Counted from the first letter of the stretch, positions 17,688-26,252 are shown. The stretch: DNA of 64,000 nucleotides from Caldilineaceae bacterium (GCA_022842065.1 JALHQH010000010.1:129072-193071), one strand, 5' to 3'. Made by a program: numbers and translations. The notes: generated by a model not told the origin, from the letters alone.

Positions 17688-19412
17688 ATGAACCCACATA
17701 GTCCCATCCTTGATCAACCACAGACGATTGACTGGTCAGCGAATGCACCGGCAACCACCGTCCGGCTGGCCAATCAGGAACTCTATTTCGAGGTCGATGC
17801 CCAGACCGATCTGCTGAATCTCTTTTGGCCGTGGGCCGGTGAATGTTACGCGAAACGCATTGCCCTGCGGGTCAGTGCGCCGCGTGAAGAAGATCTGATC
17901 CCAATGGTCACCCGCCTCTATCCTGGCCACCAGGAGTTGATCCTGGGGACCGAGGGGGTGATCCTCACCAAACGCGTCGCCGCCCCCCACCAGAGTGACT
18001 ATGACCGCAGTGTGATCTGGTTGCTCGATTGTCAGGCGGAAGGGGATCGCCTGTTGCGGCTGGATGTGGAGATTGACTGGGGGGAAGCGCGTACCCAGCG
18101 TATGGTCGATGGCCTCTTGGTGGCGCAGCGCAACCCTGGCCCCGAGCGCGGCCTCTACAGCCAGAGTAATGCCGAGTTGACCTGTGTTTTTGGTAATCCC
18201 CAAGCGCGCCCCGATCACTTTGATATCGATTCACCGCAACATGCCAAGCTGGTCTACCACGTCCTGGTCAATGGCATGGTTGAAGTGCCCCTGTTACTGG
18301 CCGTCAGCGATGTGGGTGAGCAGGTGGCCTGGAATGGTTTTCTCGCCCTGCGCGATGCCGACCGCGCCTTTGAACTAAGTGGCAAAGCCTGGGAAAAATT
18401 GCTCAAAAGCGGGCGGCTGTGGACACCAGAGATCCGGCTTAACCAGGCATTGCAGGCCGGCAAGTTGGCCGCAGCCCGCCATATCCAGCGACTACGCACC
18501 GGCTTTGCTGCCACCGACGGCGGACTGGAAGCGACCACCACGCTGATCGATAGCACTGACAGCGTTGACATTACACTGAGTCGCAACCTGCTGGCCCATT
18601 TACGCCGGGTGGCCGAAGCAACAGTGGGGCGCTTGCCTCAACAATTGCCCCTACGGCCCAAAATCGAAGCAGCCGATCCCGGTACAGCGCTAGTCGTCAC
18701 CAATGGGGCATATCTTGCGGGGTTAACCCGTCACCTGCACCATCATTTTGATGCTGAAATCTTGGCGGCTCATTATGAGGCAGTGGGGCTATGCACGGAG
18801 CAATTGTTGCGCCACGCGGAAACGCAAGCCTTAAGCGACGATGCACAACAAAGTTACGCGCAAGCCCTGCACTATGCCTACACCCTGGCCCAGTGGCGGC
18901 AAGATGAGACAAATGCCGAACGTTGGCAAAACGCACTGACCGCCGTCGCGGTTGGGGTAGAGGAGGGGCGCGCAACAGCATTGCGCCTTGATCTAGCCGC
19001 TGCGTTACAAAGACCAGCAGATCAACCCTGGCACTTTGCTGAGCCGTGGGTCGGCATTCGTGAGAGTGGACGGTTGCTTTGGGATGGCTGTGGGATCAGT
19101 TGGCGCAACAGCGAGTTATGGGTCGAGCCAACCTGGCCGACAAGTTGGTCATGGTGGGCGTTGCTCAATCTGCCCTACCAGGATGATCGCACGCTCAGTC
19201 TGGTTTGGGACGGGACCACCCTGCACACCACGCAACCGGTGCGCAGCGCTTTGCCCGTCCAACAATGGCAAACAATCCGCGCACGCAACAGCGACGAACT
19301 TGAGTTTGACCTGCACTTTGAGCTACAATCAAAGCTAGACGGCGAAGTACAGCGCCAGATTGTGCGGGCTGACTTTCACCAAGCAGCGCCATCGGTTTCA
19401 ACCAGTGGCTGA
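17688..19412 (+). CDS. Unrecognised 574-aa cytoplasmic protein
   Basis: No family recognised. There is no signal peptide and no membrane segment. The first half is rich in beta-strand-like stretches (TVRLANQELYFEVDAQTDLL, DRLLRLDVEIDWGEARTQRM) with no obvious motif. The middle and later parts are helical, ending in a Trp-rich segment (WVEPTWPTSWSWWALLNLPY) that recalls the C-terminal region of six-hairpin glycosidases. A carbohydrate-active enzyme is therefore possible but not shown. ATG at 17688 follows GGAG about 12 bp upstream; a GTG at 17655 also opens the frame. It lies between the importer operon and an HDAC-family gene on the same strand. Confidence 0.7.
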   Translation: MNPHSPILDQPQTIDWSANAPATTVRLANQELYFEVDAQTDLLNLFWPWAGECYAKRIALRVSAPREEDLIPMVTRLYPGHQELILGTEGVILTKRVAAPHQSDYDRSVIWLLDCQAEGDRLLRLDVEIDWGEARTQRMVDGLLVAQRNPGPERGLYSQSNAELTCVFGNPQARPDHFDIDSPQHAKLVYHVLVNGMVEVPLLLAVSDVGEQVAWNGFLALRDADRAFELSGKAWEKLLKSGRLWTPEIRLNQALQAGKLAAARHIQRLRTGFAATDGGLEATTTLIDSTDSVDITLSRNLLAHLRRVAEATVGRLPQQLPLRPKIEAADPGTALVVTNGAYLAGLTRHLHHHFDAEILAAHYEAVGLCTEQLLRHAETQALSDDAQQSYAQALHYAYTLAQWRQDETNAERWQNALTAVAVGVEEGRATALRLDLAAALQRPADQPWHFAEPWVGIRESGRLLWDGCGISWRNSELWVEPTWPTSWSWWALLNLPYQDDRTLSLVWDGTTLHTTQPVRSALPVQQWQTIRARNSDELEFDLHFELQSKLDGEVQRQIVRADFHQAAPSVSTSG

Positions 19413-19477
19413 GATGCAAAAACCCGTTGAAACGGGTTGACTGGGCAGGCGTCAGTTGATGATCGCTTTACCTGTCT

Positions 19478-19515
19478 ACCGATTTACCGATTTACCGATT
19501 TCCTTATCTACCCGT
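19478..19515. repeat. Short TACCGATTTA-type direct repeats
   Basis: ctaccgatttaccgattta followed by ccgatttccttatctaccc: three near-identical 9-bp units in the spacer before the HDAC-family gene. Similar units, direct and inverted, fill the spacer between the two acs genes at about 47655-47770, with a faint version at about 45205-45255. Confidence 0.6.
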
Positions 19516-19542
19516 TTACTTGCAGACCAATCCCAACCACCC

Positions 19543-20601
19543 ATGCGCAAAACTGCGATTGTGTACGACCCATTTAATCTTCGCCACACCTTAGAAGGCC
19601 ATCCCGAAAATTTTCGCCGCCTCGAAGGCACCTGGAACTTACTCCAAGCTGACGGCATTTTAAACGACCTCGTGCGCGTACCAAGCAGTCCTGCGCCGGT
19701 TGATGCCCTGCTCCGTGTGCACACCGCCCAATATGTTGAGCGCCTACAGGCGATCTCAGCGCGCGGTGGGGGGCGCATCGACGCCGACACTTACGCCAAT
19801 GCCGACAGCTATCAAGCCGCGTTGCTTGCAGCCGGTGGGTTGCTCAACATGACTGACATGATCATCGAAGGCAAAGTCGATAATGGCTTTGCCCTGATCC
19901 GGCCACCAGGCCATCACGCGTTGGAGCAGCGGGGGATGGGCTTCTGTCTGCTCGCTAATGCAGCGATTGCGGCGCGTTGGGCACAGGATCACCACGGGGT
20001 CGAGCGGGTGTTAATCGTCGATTTCGATGTTCACCACGGCAATGGCACCCAGGATATCTTCTACCACGATCCCTCGGTCCTCTTTTTCAGTACCCATCAA
20101 TACCCCTACTACCCTGGCACAGGCGATGCCGATGAAATCGGCAGTGAGGTCGCCTATGGGACCACGATCAACGTGCCCTTTCCCACCTTTGTCGGTGATG
20201 AAGGTTATTTGACGGCTTTCCAGCGGGTGCTGGAACCGTTGGCGCGTGACTATAAACCCGAACTCATTATTCTCTCCGCGGGGTTTGATGCGCACTGGCT
20301 CGATCCATTGGCGGGCATGAACCTGACCATCAGCGGCTACATGAAGTTGGTTGAAAGTGTGATGGCGCTAGCCGATGAACTTTGTAGGGGCAAATTGGTC
20401 TGTGTGCTGGAGGGGGGCTACCACTTAGAGGTCCTTTCCCACTGTGTGTTGAGCACGCTCCGGGTGCTCAGCGGCAGCAGTGCCGGTGTTAGCGATCCCT
20501 TTGGCAAGGCACAGCAACACGAACGCAATGTCGCGCCACTGCTGGCTCGCTTGCAGAATCTGCATGGGATTAAAGCGCCACCTTTTTACTCAACGCCTTA
20601 A
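19543..20601 (+). CDS. Histone deacetylase family (acetylpolyamine/acetoin-type) amidohydrolase
   Basis: 352 aa, zinc hydrolase of the arginase/deacetylase fold. Visible catalytic parts: RPPGHHALEQRGMGFCLLAN (the tandem His pair), VLIVDFDVHHGNGTQ (Asp and His zinc ligands), STHQYPYYPGTG, ILSAGFDAHWLDPL (third zinc Asp) and VLEGGYHLEVL (the late Gly-Gly-Tyr). All key residues are present. Bacterial members deacetylate polyamines or acetylated small molecules, or proteins. An open frame extends upstream to 19456, but it crosses repeat DNA; ATG at 19543 begins the conserved TAIVYDPFNLRHTLEGHPE. Confidence 0.93.
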   Translation: MRKTAIVYDPFNLRHTLEGHPENFRRLEGTWNLLQADGILNDLVRVPSSPAPVDALLRVHTAQYVERLQAISARGGGRIDADTYANADSYQAALLAAGGLLNMTDMIIEGKVDNGFALIRPPGHHALEQRGMGFCLLANAAIAARWAQDHHGVERVLIVDFDVHHGNGTQDIFYHDPSVLFFSTHQYPYYPGTGDADEIGSEVAYGTTINVPFPTFVGDEGYLTAFQRVLEPLARDYKPELIILSAGFDAHWLDPLAGMNLTISGYMKLVESVMALADELCRGKLVCVLEGGYHLEVLSHCVLSTLRVLSGSSAGVSDPFGKAQQHERNVAPLLARLQNLHGIKAPPFYSTP

Positions 20602-20743
20602 CTGCCAAGTCACCCCCTCCCGGTTGCCTTCTAGGCGCGGGTACCCCTTGAGTGCAGCTTGGGGGAGGGACTATACGCCGTCAACCTAACCCTCCCCAAG
20701 CTGGGGAGGGTTAGGATGGGGTTAGTAGTTACTCAACGCCTTA
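20587..20743. repeat. MITE-like element flanked by 14-bp direct repeats
   Basis: tactcaacgcctta occurs at 20587-20600 (overlapping the HDAC-family stop) and again at 20730-20743. Between them lie a caccccctccc-type left end, a 13-bp perfect stem cctaaccctcccc/ggggagggttagg (20685-20697 with 20703-20715) and an aggatggggttagtagt right end. Related sequence lies at 29567-29693 and 62029-62130. The flanking repeats look like a target duplication, so this small non-coding element probably inserted at the 3' end of the upstream gene. Confidence 0.6.
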
Positions 20744-20821
20744 AAAGCGATCCACGAAGTCACACCAAGACACACCAAGGTTAAAGTCATCATTGTTTTG
20801 TTACACCGACAGGAAAAAGCC

Positions 20822-22195
20822 ATGCAACAAGCTGCGACCCAAGCAACTTTTGATCAATTTGGCGATGTGATTCGCGCCGCGATGGAACGGCTCCAGATCC
20901 CTGGTGCCGCGGTCGGGGTGTTACATCAGGGCCAACAGTACACCGCCGGCTTTGGCAAGACCAACATCCAGCACGGGCTACCCGTTGACGCCGATACCCT
21001 CTTTCAAATCGGCTCGACGACCAAGACCTTCACCGCAACGATTGCCATGCAATTGGTGGAAGAGGGCAAATTGGCCTTGCATCAACCGCTGCGCACCTAT
21101 TTGCCCGAGCTGCGCCTCAGCGATGCCCACGCCCAAGATCAGGCGACCTTGCACCATCTTTTTACCCACACCGGGGGCTGGCTTGGTGACTATTTTGAGG
21201 ACAAGGGGCGCGGGACCGATGCCGTGGCGCGCTATGTAGCCGGGATGGCTGATCTGCCCCAGTTGACCCCACTTGGTGAGATTTGGTCCTATAACAATGC
21301 CGGCTTTAACCTGGCGGGACGGGTGATCGAAGTCGTCACCGGGCAAGCCTATGAGGATGTCGTCCGCGAACGCATCTTTGCGCCGCTAGGGATGGACCTG
21401 TCCTTTTTCTTTGCCGAAGATGTGATCACCCATCGCTTTGCCACCGGTCATCTGGTGGCGGCCGGTGCAGAGCCCAAGATTGCCCAGCCGTGGGCACTCT
21501 CCCGTTCGGCGCACCCGGCTGGGGGTATTACCTCGACTGCCCCGGATCAATTGCGCTATGCCCAGTTTCAAATGGGTGATGGCACCACACCCAGTGGTCA
21601 ACGCTTGCTCACGCCGGCGACACTGGCCCTGATGCAATCACCCCATGTAGCCGCGGGGAGTATGGCCAGCAACGTTGGCATCAGTTGGCTTTTACATGAA
21701 GTGGGCGGCGCGCAGGTCGTTGGCCACGGTGGTGCCACCAACGGGCAGATCTCCGCCTTTATGATGGTCCCAAGCCACGGCTTTGCGATTACCATCCTCA
21801 CCAATGCCAACCAGGGGCGCACGTTGAACAGTGAAATGACGACGTGGGCTTTTGAACATTTTCTTGGTCTCAAGAATCCCGAACCACAGCTGCGCGCCTT
21901 GTCAGCGGCTGAGCTGGCCCCCTTTGCCGGCCATTACAAAGCCGCGCTCAGCGAGCTAACCTTGACGGTGGAGGACGGTGAGCTGATTTTACAGGTAATC
22001 CCAGGCGGCGGCTTTCCCGAAAAAGATTCCCCACCACCCCCTGCCCCACCACCCGCGCCTGTTGCCTTCTTCGACGAGGATCGCGTCACGGCCGTGGAAG
22101 GCTTGATGAAAGGCAACCGCGGCGAATTTCTACGTGACAGCCAGGGTGAGATCACCTGGTTCCGCTGGGGTGGGCGGATTCACAAACGCGTTTGA
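20822..22195 (+). CDS. Serine hydrolase, beta-lactamase/D-aminopeptidase fold (class C-like)
   Basis: 457 aa. The catalytic SxxK is in FQIGSTTKTFTATIAMQL, and the Tyr-containing second motif is in WSYNNAGFNLAGRVIE. The late HGG motif, in place of KTG, is VVGHGGATNGQI. These are the marks of the serine beta-lactamase-like family of esterases and peptidases. No signal peptide is seen, so a cytoplasmic enzyme is likely. A Pro-rich hinge (SPPPPAPPPAPVAFF) leads into a C-terminal DUF3471-like lipocalin segment. ATG at 20822 has AGGAAAAA just upstream, better than the TTG at 20798. Substrate unknown. Confidence 0.9.
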   Translation: MQQAATQATFDQFGDVIRAAMERLQIPGAAVGVLHQGQQYTAGFGKTNIQHGLPVDADTLFQIGSTTKTFTATIAMQLVEEGKLALHQPLRTYLPELRLSDAHAQDQATLHHLFTHTGGWLGDYFEDKGRGTDAVARYVAGMADLPQLTPLGEIWSYNNAGFNLAGRVIEVVTGQAYEDVVRERIFAPLGMDLSFFFAEDVITHRFATGHLVAAGAEPKIAQPWALSRSAHPAGGITSTAPDQLRYAQFQMGDGTTPSGQRLLTPATLALMQSPHVAAGSMASNVGISWLLHEVGGAQVVGHGGATNGQISAFMMVPSHGFAITILTNANQGRTLNSEMTTWAFEHFLGLKNPEPQLRALSAAELAPFAGHYKAALSELTLTVEDGELILQVIPGGGFPEKDSPPPPAPPPAPVAFFDEDRVTAVEGLMKGNRGEFLRDSQGEITWFRWGGRIHKRV

Positions 22196-22350
22196 GCCAA
22201 CCTGTACTCCTCTGCCGCTTGACATTTCCTGCTCGATATTGGATACTGTCAGCTTGTGACTGAAAGTACAAACCGCGCGCCCAACAACATTTGGCTCTGG
22301 CACAGCTGAGCAGTGCCGGCCCACGTAAGTGAGTCGGTTTATGTTCATCT

Positions 22351-23175
22351 ATGCCCAACCGCAGTATAGGTCGTATGCCTACAACCATTCTGGCGGACTG
22401 GAGTGTCGCCATCGAAGAGTGCCTGGAGACAAACAGGCCAGCCGAAGCCGCCGCGCTCGCCCAAGTCGTGTTGCGCAAGTTACCGCGCCATCTGCCGACC
22501 TATCAACGGCTATTGCAGGCGGCGTGGCAGTTACGGCGTTGGGACGAAGGGGAAGAATGGGGTAGGCGGCTGTTGCGTGCTGACCCTGGCAATGCATTGG
22601 CCTGGCGGGCGCTGGCCATGGCCGCGGAACAACGGGAACAGCGCAGTGAAGCCCACGCGATCTGGCAGCGTGCCCTGGAAGCAGCGCCTTATGCCCCCGA
22701 GCTGCGCGCCGGCTTGGTGCGGACAAGCTTGCGACCTTTGGGCGAAGCAGCACCGGTCATGGCTGATGCACCACCGGTGGTGTTAAACCTGGCCTGTTTG
22801 GCCACGCTCTATTTGCGCGGCTTACATTGGGAACGGGCCATCGATACGTACCGCCTATTGTTAGAAGCAGATGGGCGACGGGTTGATTTTCAAGTCGGGT
22901 TGATGGCTGCCCTTTGGCAACAGCGGGCACGCCAGGCAGCGTTTCAGTTGGCGCAGCAGTTGACCACCGCGCATCCCCACCTGTTGATCGCGTGGGTAGT
23001 GTTAGGTACCCTGGGCGATGCCGATGACCGGGCACTGGCACAAAACCCGATTGCAACAATGGATCCAGATGGGGATTTTGTCAGCAGTTGGTTTGGCGCG
23101 CATTATGAAGCGCCAGCGGCGACACTTCATGTTTCCGAAGCGGAAGCGGTGCTCGTCCAAAAGTATATGCAGTAA
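22351..23175 (+). CDS. Tetratricopeptide-repeat protein
   Basis: 274 aa, helical and Ala/Arg/Leu-rich with TPR-like units: CLETNRPAEAAALAQVVLRK, LLRADPGNALAWRALAMAAE, IWQRALEAAPYAPELRAGLV and GLHWERAIDTYRLLLEADGR. No signal or membrane segment. The in-frame ATG at 22375 is an equally good start. TPR proteins bind partner proteins; the partner cannot be told here. It lies upstream of ndk but is separated from it by a hairpin element. Confidence 0.7.
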   Translation: MPNRSIGRMPTTILADWSVAIEECLETNRPAEAAALAQVVLRKLPRHLPTYQRLLQAAWQLRRWDEGEEWGRRLLRADPGNALAWRALAMAAEQREQRSEAHAIWQRALEAAPYAPELRAGLVRTSLRPLGEAAPVMADAPPVVLNLACLATLYLRGLHWERAIDTYRLLLEADGRRVDFQVGLMAALWQQRARQAAFQLAQQLTTAHPHLLIAWVVLGTLGDADDRALAQNPIATMDPDGDFVSSWFGAHYEAPAATLHVSEAEAVLVQKYMQ

Positions 23176-23179
23176 ATTA

Positions 23180-23286
23180 AAAACAAAAGCAATGGCTCAT
23201 CTGTGAAAAGTGTGAAAACTGATAATTTACCTGACGGAAGTAATTGGGTTTTCACACTTTCGGCTGATGAGCAAAACAAAAGCAAT
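23180..23286. repeat. Hairpin element flanked by 14-bp direct repeats
   Basis: aaaacaaaagcaat occurs at 23180-23193 and again at 23273-23286. Between them is a stem of gctcatc/gatgagc (23195-23201 with 23266-23272) and aaagtgtgaaaac/gttttcacacttt (23207-23219 with 23248-23260) with a small asymmetric bulge. An inverted repeat bounded by direct repeats looks like a miniature insertion with target duplication. It lies just 5' of the ndk ribosome site. Confidence 0.65.
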
Positions 23287-23302
23287 CGAATAGGAGCAAA
23301 CT

Positions 23303-23749
23303 GTGGAAAAGACTTTTATTATTTTAAAACCAGATGCCGTGCAACGTGGTCTGGTGGGCGAGATCATTGGCCGCTTTGAACGGCGCGGCTTGAAGCTCAA
23401 GGCCATGAAGTTTATGCAAGTCAGCGATGAGTTGGCCCGCAAGCACTATGCCGTCCATGCCGAGCGCCCCTTCTTTGGCGGGTTGATCCAATACATCACC
23501 AGCGCGCCGGTGGTCACCTTGGTGCTGGAAGGCAGCAATGCGATTGCCGTCGTCCGCAGCATGGTCGGTGCCACCCGCCCCTACGAAGCCGCGCCCGGCA
23601 CCATCCGCGCCGACTTCGGCCTGGAAGTTGGGCGCAATCTGATTCACGCCAGCGATGGCCCGGATACGGCAAAAGATGAAATTGCACTGTGGTTCGGTGC
23701 TGAGTTGGTTGATTGGCAACGGGCGAACGACCCCTGGATTTACGAGTAA
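23303..23749 (+). CDS. ndk: Nucleoside diphosphate kinase
   Basis: 148 aa, normal length. It balances nucleoside triphosphate pools by transferring the ATP gamma-phosphate through a phospho-His. Seen: EKTFIILKPDAVQRGLVGEI at the N-terminus, the nucleotide-site HYAVHAERPFF, VRSMVGATRPYEAAPGTIRA and the catalytic His in NLIHASDG. The start is GTG, supported by AGGAG six bases upstream. The frame is intact. Confidence 0.97.
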   Translation: MEKTFIILKPDAVQRGLVGEIIGRFERRGLKLKAMKFMQVSDELARKHYAVHAERPFFGGLIQYITSAPVVTLVLEGSNAIAVVRSMVGATRPYEAAPGTIRADFGLEVGRNLIHASDGPDTAKDEIALWFGAELVDWQRANDPWIYE

Positions 23750-23758
23750 AACGTGATG

Positions 23759-23811
23759 CGTAAAACGTGATGCGTGGCCAGTCATTGACCGCTTGCGCAT
23801 CACGTTTTACG
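23759..23811. terminator. Hairpin downstream of ndk
   Basis: A perfect 16-bp inverted repeat, cgtaaaacgtgatgcg (23759-23774) with its complement (23796-23811), 9 bp after the ndk stop. A further direct copy of gtaaaacgtgatgcg starts inside the ndk stop region (about 23746-23760). There is no long T-run, so it may act as a transcript end or stabiliser rather than a classical terminator. Confidence 0.5.
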
Positions 23812-23863
23812 TTTTACGCATTAGTACGCCAACCGACGCTGTACAACGAGATACGACTAGCTT

Positions 23864-24730
23864 ATGTCCGCGCCGCCACAGACCGAAATTGATCTCTATG
23901 CAGCCGCCAATGTGCTGTTGGCCCATACACCCAATCCGGTTAACTATCCGGTGGAGTTGCATGTGCAAACGCTTGGCGGCTTTCGCGTCTGGCGCAACGG
24001 CGAGGAAATCAACACCACGGCGTGGGGACGCGAGAAGGCAATTCACCTCTTTCAGTTTTTCATCACCATGCGCCGCCAATATGTCCACAAAGAGCAGATC
24101 ATGGATCGCCTTTGGCCGGATCTGGATCTGGATAAGGGGGATCGGGATTTTAAGGTGGCGCTCAACTCGATCAACAAGGCCCTGGAGCCGGAACGCGAGC
24201 CGCGCAGTGAACCGCGCTTTGTCAAACGCTACGGCCTCGCCTATGGCATTGACTTTGAACATCTCTGGCTCGATACGGAGATCATGGAGCGGCTGATCGC
24301 GACCGCCAATCATTACACGGCGGAAACACCCCCTGATCTGGTGCGCGCCTGTGCCTGTTATGATGCGGCCGTTAAGCTTTATCATGGTGATTACCTGCCC
24401 GAGCGCCGCTATGAAGATTGGACCAGCGCCGAGCGGGAACGGCTGCAACTGTTGGCCCTCAACGCGATGACCGTTCTAGGCGAATTGTTGATTAAGGAAG
24501 CGCCGCTGGAAAGTTTACGCCTGACCCAGCGGGTGCTAGCTGTTGATCCCGTTTGGGAAGATGCCTACCGCATCCAAATGCGCGCCTTTGTAGCGCAACG
24601 CAATCGACCGCTTGCCCTGCGCACCTATGAACGTTGTGTCACTGTCCTCTCCGAAGAATTTGGCGTCGATCCGTTACCTGAAACCAAAGCGCTGTATGAA
24701 CAGATTTTGCGTGACAAAATTTTGGGCTAA
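23864..24730 (+). CDS. BTAD/SARP-type transcriptional regulator
   Basis: 288 aa. An N-terminal winged-helix DNA-binding region (LGGFRVWRNGEEINTTAWGR, then KAIHLFQFFITMRRQYVHKE and LWPDLDLDKGDRDFKVALNS) is followed by a bacterial transcriptional activator domain of TPR-like helices (DAAVKLYHGDYLPERRYEDW, RVLAVDPVWEDAYRIQMRAF, TYERCVTVLSEEFGVDPLPE). This is the minimal SARP/AfsR architecture without an ATPase domain. It probably activates transcription; targets unknown. It stands alone between ndk and a repeat. Confidence 0.9.
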   Translation: MSAPPQTEIDLYAAANVLLAHTPNPVNYPVELHVQTLGGFRVWRNGEEINTTAWGREKAIHLFQFFITMRRQYVHKEQIMDRLWPDLDLDKGDRDFKVALNSINKALEPEREPRSEPRFVKRYGLAYGIDFEHLWLDTEIMERLIATANHYTAETPPDLVRACACYDAAVKLYHGDYLPERRYEDWTSAERERLQLLALNAMTVLGELLIKEAPLESLRLTQRVLAVDPVWEDAYRIQMRAFVAQRNRPLALRTYERCVTVLSEEFGVDPLPETKALYEQILRDKILG

Positions 24731-24890
24731 TTAGCTGACCCGCAGGTTGAAACCTGCGGCTACCAGCTGCCGTCACTCCGTGACTCGATCCGCGCGGTGG
24801 GCTACCTGTTAAACTTGCAAAACTTAGCCACGGAGTGGCGGCAGCAGGTAGACCAGCCTTTTAAGGCTGGTATCTAGTACTGCAACTGTG
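24731..24890. repeat. Dispersed palindromic repeat, copy 2
   Basis: It begins with the hairpin ccgcaggttgaaacctgcgg, then ctaccagctgccgtcactcc and gtgact. After a short spacer comes the inverted module agccacggagtggcggcagc then aggtagaccagcctt, closing with ccagccttttaaggctgg. The two modules are reverse-complement relatives, and both occur at 12541-12770. Non-coding; probably a small mobile or recombination-prone palindrome. Confidence 0.65.
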
Positions 24891-24993
24891 CTGTAATTTA
24901 GCGCCTCTAAAATGTGCTTGTGACTCCACACTGCTCCATCAGTTCGATACACTGCTCGCTTTGAAAACTTATACTCGCCAAGGAAGAATTGCC

Positions 24994-25599
24994 ATGAAGG
25001 GTCAACGGGATACGGCTTCGTTTGTGTTGCGCTTTACGCAAGACCTGTGGAAGGATGATGTTGGCGACCCGCGCGTTGAGTGGCGCGGCCACATCCGTCG
25101 CGTCCAGGATGGCGAAGAATTGCGTTTCACCGATATCACCGAGGCGATGACCTTTATCCAGAACTCGTTGCTTGATGTGACGATGAACGCGGTGCCCAAG
25201 GAAGATAAGAATTATCGCGAAAAGGCAATGCGCGAAAGCTTAAAACTGTGGGAAAAATTTGCCGAGAGTTATACAACCCTCTTTATGGAGGCGATGCAGC
25301 GCTCGGTAAAACAATCTGAGGTCTTTCAAAAGCAGGTGAGTGAAGCGGTGGAACAAGCGATGAAGCCGTGGTGGTTGATGGGGCTGCCCATGCCAACCGC
25401 AGCGGCACGGACGGAGCCAGTTAGCGCGCCACCGCCCCAACCCACAACGAGTACAACTGAAGTACAACTGTTGCAGACCCTGGCCGCGCTCCAATCACAG
25501 ATTCAACAACTCAACGACAAGGTTGATCAATTGGAAACGCAGAGCCCTGCACGTCCAGCCGAAACCAGACGGACGCGCAAGGCCACCGAACAGGGGTAA
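24994..25599 (+). CDS. Phasin-like coiled-coil protein
   Basis: 201 aa. The N-terminus has a compact domain (SFVLRFTQDLWKDDVGDPRV, then EWRGHIRRVQDGEELRFTDI) of a type seen in Chloroflexota hypothetical proteins. The middle is amphipathic helix (LWEKFAESYTTLFMEAMQRS). A Pro/Thr linker leads to a C-terminal coiled coil (LLQTLAALQSQIQQLNDKVD) and a basic tail. Helix plus linker plus coiled coil recalls phasins and PhaE-type polyhydroxyalkanoate granule proteins, but no PHA gene is nearby. ATG at 24994 has AAGGAAGAA upstream. Function uncertain. Confidence 0.65.
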   Translation: MKGQRDTASFVLRFTQDLWKDDVGDPRVEWRGHIRRVQDGEELRFTDITEAMTFIQNSLLDVTMNAVPKEDKNYREKAMRESLKLWEKFAESYTTLFMEAMQRSVKQSEVFQKQVSEAVEQAMKPWWLMGLPMPTAAARTEPVSAPPPQPTTSTTEVQLLQTLAALQSQIQQLNDKVDQLETQSPARPAETRRTRKATEQG

Positions 25600-25631
25600 A
25601 GGCTAACCGTGCCAGCCAAAAGTCACCGCGG

Positions 25632-26168
25632 CTAAGAGATCCCATCCGCCACAGGTGCTAATGGGGTCACCGGCGCACCGCAATTCCCACAAAACTTAAA
25701 ACCCGCCTGTAATCGGATGCCACATTCCGTGCAGAAGAGCGCTGTCGCCCCATCACCGGCGCTTGTGGCAAGCGTAGCAGCGGCCACCGGTGCGGATGCC
25801 ACCGGTTTTGTTGCCCCATTACGCCCCGTGAGTACGCGCCGCTGTTTCGCAATTTCAGCCTCAACCGCCTCATCCAGCGCACTAATCTGCGGCGTAACCT
25901 TCTCAATTTGCCCGATTAACGCCACGGCTTGCCGGCTTAATCGCTCATAAAAACGGGTGTAATCTTCCTCGCTCAGCTTGCCAACCTGGTGATCGAATTC
26001 AAGATCCTTGAGCGCACGCAGGGTACTATCTTTGCGCGCTAACAGTTCCATGAGCCGATCATCTTCAACCAACAAGGCTGGCGGTTGCTGGGCCAGCAGT
26101 GGCCAAAGCACATACGCCAGGGCGGCCAAGGAGAGCAACAGTGCGAGGAGCAGTGTAATCCACAGCAT
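25632..26168 (-). CDS. CcmI-like membrane protein with C-terminal zinc ribbon
   Basis: 178 aa. An N-terminal membrane helix (LWITLLLALLLSLAALAYVL) is followed by a charged segment LLARKDSTLRALKDLEFDHQ then VGKLSEEDYTRFYERL. This resembles the conserved cytoplasmic stretch of CcmI-type cytochrome c maturation proteins. An Ala-rich linker leads to a zinc ribbon (CTECGIRLQAGFKFCGNCGA, two CxxC pairs). It is the last gene of the ccm group, 90 bp after ccmF. A role in delivering apocytochrome is inferred from position and the CcmI-like segment; the ribbon is unusual for CcmI. Confidence 0.7.
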   Translation of the reverse strand: MLWITLLLALLLSLAALAYVLWPLLAQQPPALLVEDDRLMELLARKDSTLRALKDLEFDHQVGKLSEEDYTRFYERLSRQAVALIGQIEKVTPQISALDEAVEAEIAKQRRVLTGRNGATKPVASAPVAAATLATSAGDGATALFCTECGIRLQAGFKFCGNCGAPVTPLAPVADGIS

Positions 26169-26188
26169 AAATCGATTCCATTCTTAGA

Positions 26189-26252
26189 TTGTAACGGCGA
26201 ACCTCATCTCCAAGTTGGAGAAGGGATTTAGAGATGAGGTTCGCCGTTACAA
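26189..26252. terminator. Long perfect hairpin after ccmF
   Basis: 22-bp perfect arms, ttgtaacggcgaacctcatc and so on (26189-26210), with the complement at 26231-26252 and a 20-nt loop. It lies between the ccmF stop (26259) and the CcmI-like start (26168). There is no T-run; it probably shapes transcript levels within the ccm operon. Confidence 0.55.
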
